Below are positions 6,425 through 8,212 of a stretch of 8,212 nt of DNA, in pieces. The first letter of the stretch is position 1; each line of letters starts with the position of its first letter. Source of the stretch: an uncultured Bacteroides sp. (GTDB lineage: Bacteria > Bacteroidota > Bacteroidia > Bacteroidales > Bacteroidaceae). The notes under the pieces are model-generated. The model was not told the DNA's origin, made no database searches, and saw only the letters and a program-made list of their open reading frames with translations. The position numbers and the translations under genes are program-made. The stretch covers positions 1 to 8,212 of the forward strand of contig NZ_CAJLKP010000138.1 in NCBI RefSeq assembly GCF_905207245.1, read 5' to 3'.

Positions 6425-7765
6425 TTAAGTGATAAACCCCTTTGTTGTCCACTTCATGCTATACCAACGGCGCACGAAGATAGCTCCCCGGATATTCTCG
6501 TCCAGCAGGAAGGCAACCCACATACCGCAGATTCCCCATTCCAACGGAATACCGAAAATGTATCCCAGGCCAACGGCGACGCTCCACTGAACTATCAGAC
6601 CGACGTAGAAGGGATAAGTAACGTCTCCGGCGGCACGCAGGGCATTGGTGGCGAAGATGTTGATGGGACGTCCGATTTCGAGAACGACATCGATAATGAG
6701 GATGGTGGTGCCCAACCGGATAATTTCTTCATTGGAAGTCAGCCAATGGAAGATGGTGTTTCCAAAGATAGCGAGAATAGTGGAGAGGATGACAGTAATC
6801 ATTACGGATTTCTTCATCACATACTTACCCATGAGGAAGGCGGCGTGTGGTTTCTTTTCTCCAATGAGGTGTCCGATGCAAATGGCTCCCCCTTGCGCCA
6901 TGGAGATGCTGAACAGGTAGGCAAACATGATGATGTTGACGCAATAGGTGCGGGTGGCGAGCGCTTCGACTCCGAGCATGTTGATGAAGAAGGTAATCAC
7001 TACTTGTGAAGAACTGTAGGAGAGTTGTTCGCCGGCAGAGGGGAGCCCTATCTTCATCAGGTTTTTCAGCTCTATCCACGGGAACGGTCGGAAATAAGCG
7101 AGTGGGAAGCGGTGGATATGTTTGCGGAAAAGGATGATGAACAGTAGAATCATAGATACACCACGGCTGAAAGCGGTGGAGATGGCAGCTCCTTCCACGC
7201 CCAGTTCGGGGAAACCGAAGCGGCCGAAGATGAGGGAATAGTTGCCTATGATATTAAGGATATTGACGACAACCGTTACCAGCATCGGGTAAATGGCCTT
7301 GTTGGCACTGCGCAGGGAGGCGGAAAGGGTGAGGGAGATGGCTTGGAAAAAGGCGAAAGCACCCACGATGCGCATATAGTCCATGCCGTCTGTCATTAGC
7401 TCCGGAGTCAGTCCCATGAGGCGGAGGATAGGCCCGGCAAGGGAGAAAAGGAGAAGGCTTACGGAAGCGCCGACTACCACGTTTACCGCCAGCGAAACGC
7501 CCACTACCTGCACCACCTTCTTCTGCAGTCGTGCACCGAGGTATTGCGAACAGAGCACAGAAGTGCCAAGATTGATGACTTCGAATACGAGGAACGTGAG
7601 CATGATAATCTGGTTGACTACCCCCACTGCGGCAACGCTACTGTCGGAGTGTCGACTTAGCATAATGGTATCCACCGCGCCCAGCATCATGATGAGCAAG
7701 GTTTCTATAAAGATGGGGGCAGCGAGCTTTGCAAGCCGCTTTTTTAAGTTTTCCTGATGTATCAT
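6425..7765 (-). CDS. MATE-family efflux transporter
   Basis: A 446-residue inner-membrane transporter of the multidrug and toxic compound extrusion family, which exports cationic drugs or metabolites in exchange for Na+ or H+. About twelve hydrophobic segments are visible in two halves. The first half opens with LAAPIFIETLLIMMLGAVDT (14-33), including the typical P and V-D-T near the end of TM1; the repeat half opens with LMKIGLPSAGEQLSYSSSQV. The SLRSANKAIYP and ALRAAGDVTYP stretches at equivalent places in the two halves are family hallmarks. Length is normal. The frame is open to a TTG at 7846, but ATG at 7765 follows the predicted promoter and is preferred. The substrate is unknown. A Crp/Fnr-family gene follows on the same strand, and an FNR-like site lies at the activating position upstream. 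Confidence 0.94.
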   Translation of the reverse strand: MIHQENLKKRLAKLAAPIFIETLLIMMLGAVDTIMLSRHSDSSVAAVGVVNQIIMLTFLVFEVINLGTSVLCSQYLGARLQKKVVQVVGVSLAVNVVVGASVSLLLFSLAGPILRLMGLTPELMTDGMDYMRIVGAFAFFQAISLTLSASLRSANKAIYPMLVTVVVNILNIIGNYSLIFGRFGFPELGVEGAAISTAFSRGVSMILLFIILFRKHIHRFPLAYFRPFPWIELKNLMKIGLPSAGEQLSYSSSQVVITFFINMLGVEALATRTYCVNIIMFAYLFSISMAQGGAICIGHLIGEKKPHAAFLMGKYVMKKSVMITVILSTILAIFGNTIFHWLTSNEEIIRLGTTILIIDVVLEIGRPINIFATNALRAAGDVTYPFYVGLIVQWSVAVGLGYIFGIPLEWGICGMWVAFLLDENIRGAIFVRRWYSMKWTTKGFIT

Positions 7766-7802
7766 TTCGTATGTGTTTGAAACTCGGTGATAAAAAATCG
7801 CG

Positions 7803-7810
7803 CAAAGGTA
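7803..7810 (-). promoter_or_regulatory. -7 element of the MATE gene
   Basis: On the minus strand TACCTTTG matches TAnnTTTG and is identical to the -7 element of the Crp/Fnr gene. No TTTG lies 19-21 bp upstream, so the core promoter seems incomplete. Transcription would start near 7799, with a leader of about 34 nt. Confidence 0.65.
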
Positions 7811-7832
7811 CGGAAAGAGTGGGAAGAGGGAA

Positions 7833-7846
7833 TTGATGTGGGTCAA
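7833..7846. promoter_or_regulatory. FNR-like operator upstream of the MATE gene
   Basis: TTGAT-GTGG-GTCAA matches the FNR pattern TTGAT-N4-ATCAA at 9 of 10 half-site bases. Its centre (7839.5) lies about 40.5 bp upstream of the predicted transcription start, the usual class II activator position. The poor -33 element fits activator dependence. The Crp/Fnr protein encoded next to the MATE gene is the likely binder, by inference. Confidence 0.6.
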
Positions 7847-7860
7847 ATAAATGATAATTT

Positions 7861-7954
7861 AATGAAGAATGAAAAATGAAGAATGAAGAATTACCTGGCG
7901 GCATGCTTGCATAGCGCAGCCAAATTCTTCATTCTTCATTTTTCATTCTTCATT
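7861..7954. repeat. Heptad-armed inverted repeat, copy C, with perfect 32-bp arms
   Basis: The left arm (7861-7892) is built from heptads AATGAAG, AATGAAA, AATGAAG, AATGAAG and a final AATT. The right arm (7923-7954) is its exact reverse complement over 32 bp. The 30-bp core (7893-7922) contains CATAGCGCAGCC, nearly the same as in the repeat at 3680-3768. TGCAGTGT just outside the right arm (7963-7970) also occurs in the core of that repeat. It lies upstream of the MATE regulatory region and of the tRNA promoter, so it may insulate two divergent transcription units. Confidence 0.85.
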
Positions 7955-8083
7955 TTTAGTTATGCAGTGTCAAGTTCAGTCCTAAAATCTAATACCTGAA
8001 TATTTTTTGTTCCTATTATCTTTTGACTTTTAGCCTATTACATCTTTTTGTGAAAAAAGTCAGAAAAAAATATGGTGGAAAGA

Positions 8084-8115
8084 TTTGCATAGTCCAAAAG
8101 TTTCCCATACATTTG
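8084..8115 (+). promoter_or_regulatory. Consensus promoter of the tRNA-Ser gene
   Basis: TTTG (8084-8087), a 20-bp spacer and TACATTTG (8108-8115) match the Bacteroides -33/-7 consensus exactly. Transcription should start near 8119, about 27 nt before the mature tRNA. A-rich DNA (8053-8070) lies just upstream and may boost the promoter. Confidence 0.85.
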
Positions 8116-8145
8116 CACCGCATTTGAGAAACAATGCAGGTTTAA

Positions 8146-8212
8146 GGAAGTGTGGGTGAGTGGCTGAAACCACCAGTTTGCTAAACTGACGTACGGGTAA
8201 CTGTACCGGGGG
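8146..8212 (+). tRNA. tRNA-Ser (anticodon GCU), 3' end outside the window
   Basis: The sequence starts with the acceptor strand GGAAGTG, followed by a D-arm with GTGAGTGGCTGAAA and the anticodon loop TTGCTAA flanked by pairing CAGT/ACTG. The anticodon GCT (DNA) reads AGC and AGU serine codons. A long variable arm (GTACGGGTAACTGTAC) follows, as expected for serine tRNAs. The window ends at the start of the T-arm, so about 20 bases of the gene are missing. Confidence 0.95.

Noticed and set aside
8024..8062. 8-bp inverted repeat TGACTTTT/AAAAGTCA upstream of the tRNA
   Set aside because: Short, AT-rich and with a 23-nt loop; this is expected by chance in such DNA.

Overview
The window looks like chromosomal DNA of a gut Bacteroides or close relative. 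Several promoters match the Bacteroides pattern, TTTG at -33 and TAnnTTTG at -7. Start codons mostly lack a good Shine-Dalgarno sequence. The gene content (a TonB-dependent receptor with an N-terminal carboxypeptidase-regulatory-like domain, a DUF4878-type lipoprotein, a short Crp/Fnr regulator) is typical of the phylum. I cannot name the species from sequence alone.

Left part, plus strand: an intergenic inverted repeat with 7-bp-periodic arms (about 6-129), then an outer-membrane TonB-dependent receptor (203-2524), a long perfect hairpin (2552-2598), three 21-bp direct repeats (2639-2700), an AraC-family regulator (2804-3676), a second heptad-armed inverted repeat (3680-3768), and a creatininase-family metallohydrolase (3791-4552). 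A strong stem-loop at 4565-4609 separates these from the genes on the other strand.

Right part, minus strand, in transcription order from the right: a MATE efflux transporter (7765 to 6425), a Crp/Fnr-family regulator (6352 to 5768), a YiiX/YebB-like NlpC/P60 lipoprotein hydrolase (5703 to 5071) and a DUF4878-like lipoprotein (5040 to 4633). A third heptad-armed inverted repeat (7861-7954) lies upstream of the MATE gene. The window ends inside a plus-strand tRNA-Ser(GCU) gene with a full-consensus promoter.

Two signals stand out. First, the Crp/Fnr gene has a perfect FNR-type palindrome (TTGAT-N4-ATCAA) inside its own promoter, and a nearly perfect copy sits about 40 bp upstream of the predicted MATE transcription start. 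The regulator's recognition helix carries the FNR-type E-x-x-S-R residues. Together these suggest a small circuit: autorepression plus class II activation of the efflux pump. Second, the three intergenic inverted repeats have unrelated arm sequences but share 7-bp periodicity and a common core (AGCGCAGC, with GTGTGATAGC in two of them), so they look like one family of repetitive element. The 21-bp direct repeats upstream of the AraC gene are a third lead, as a possible operator array.
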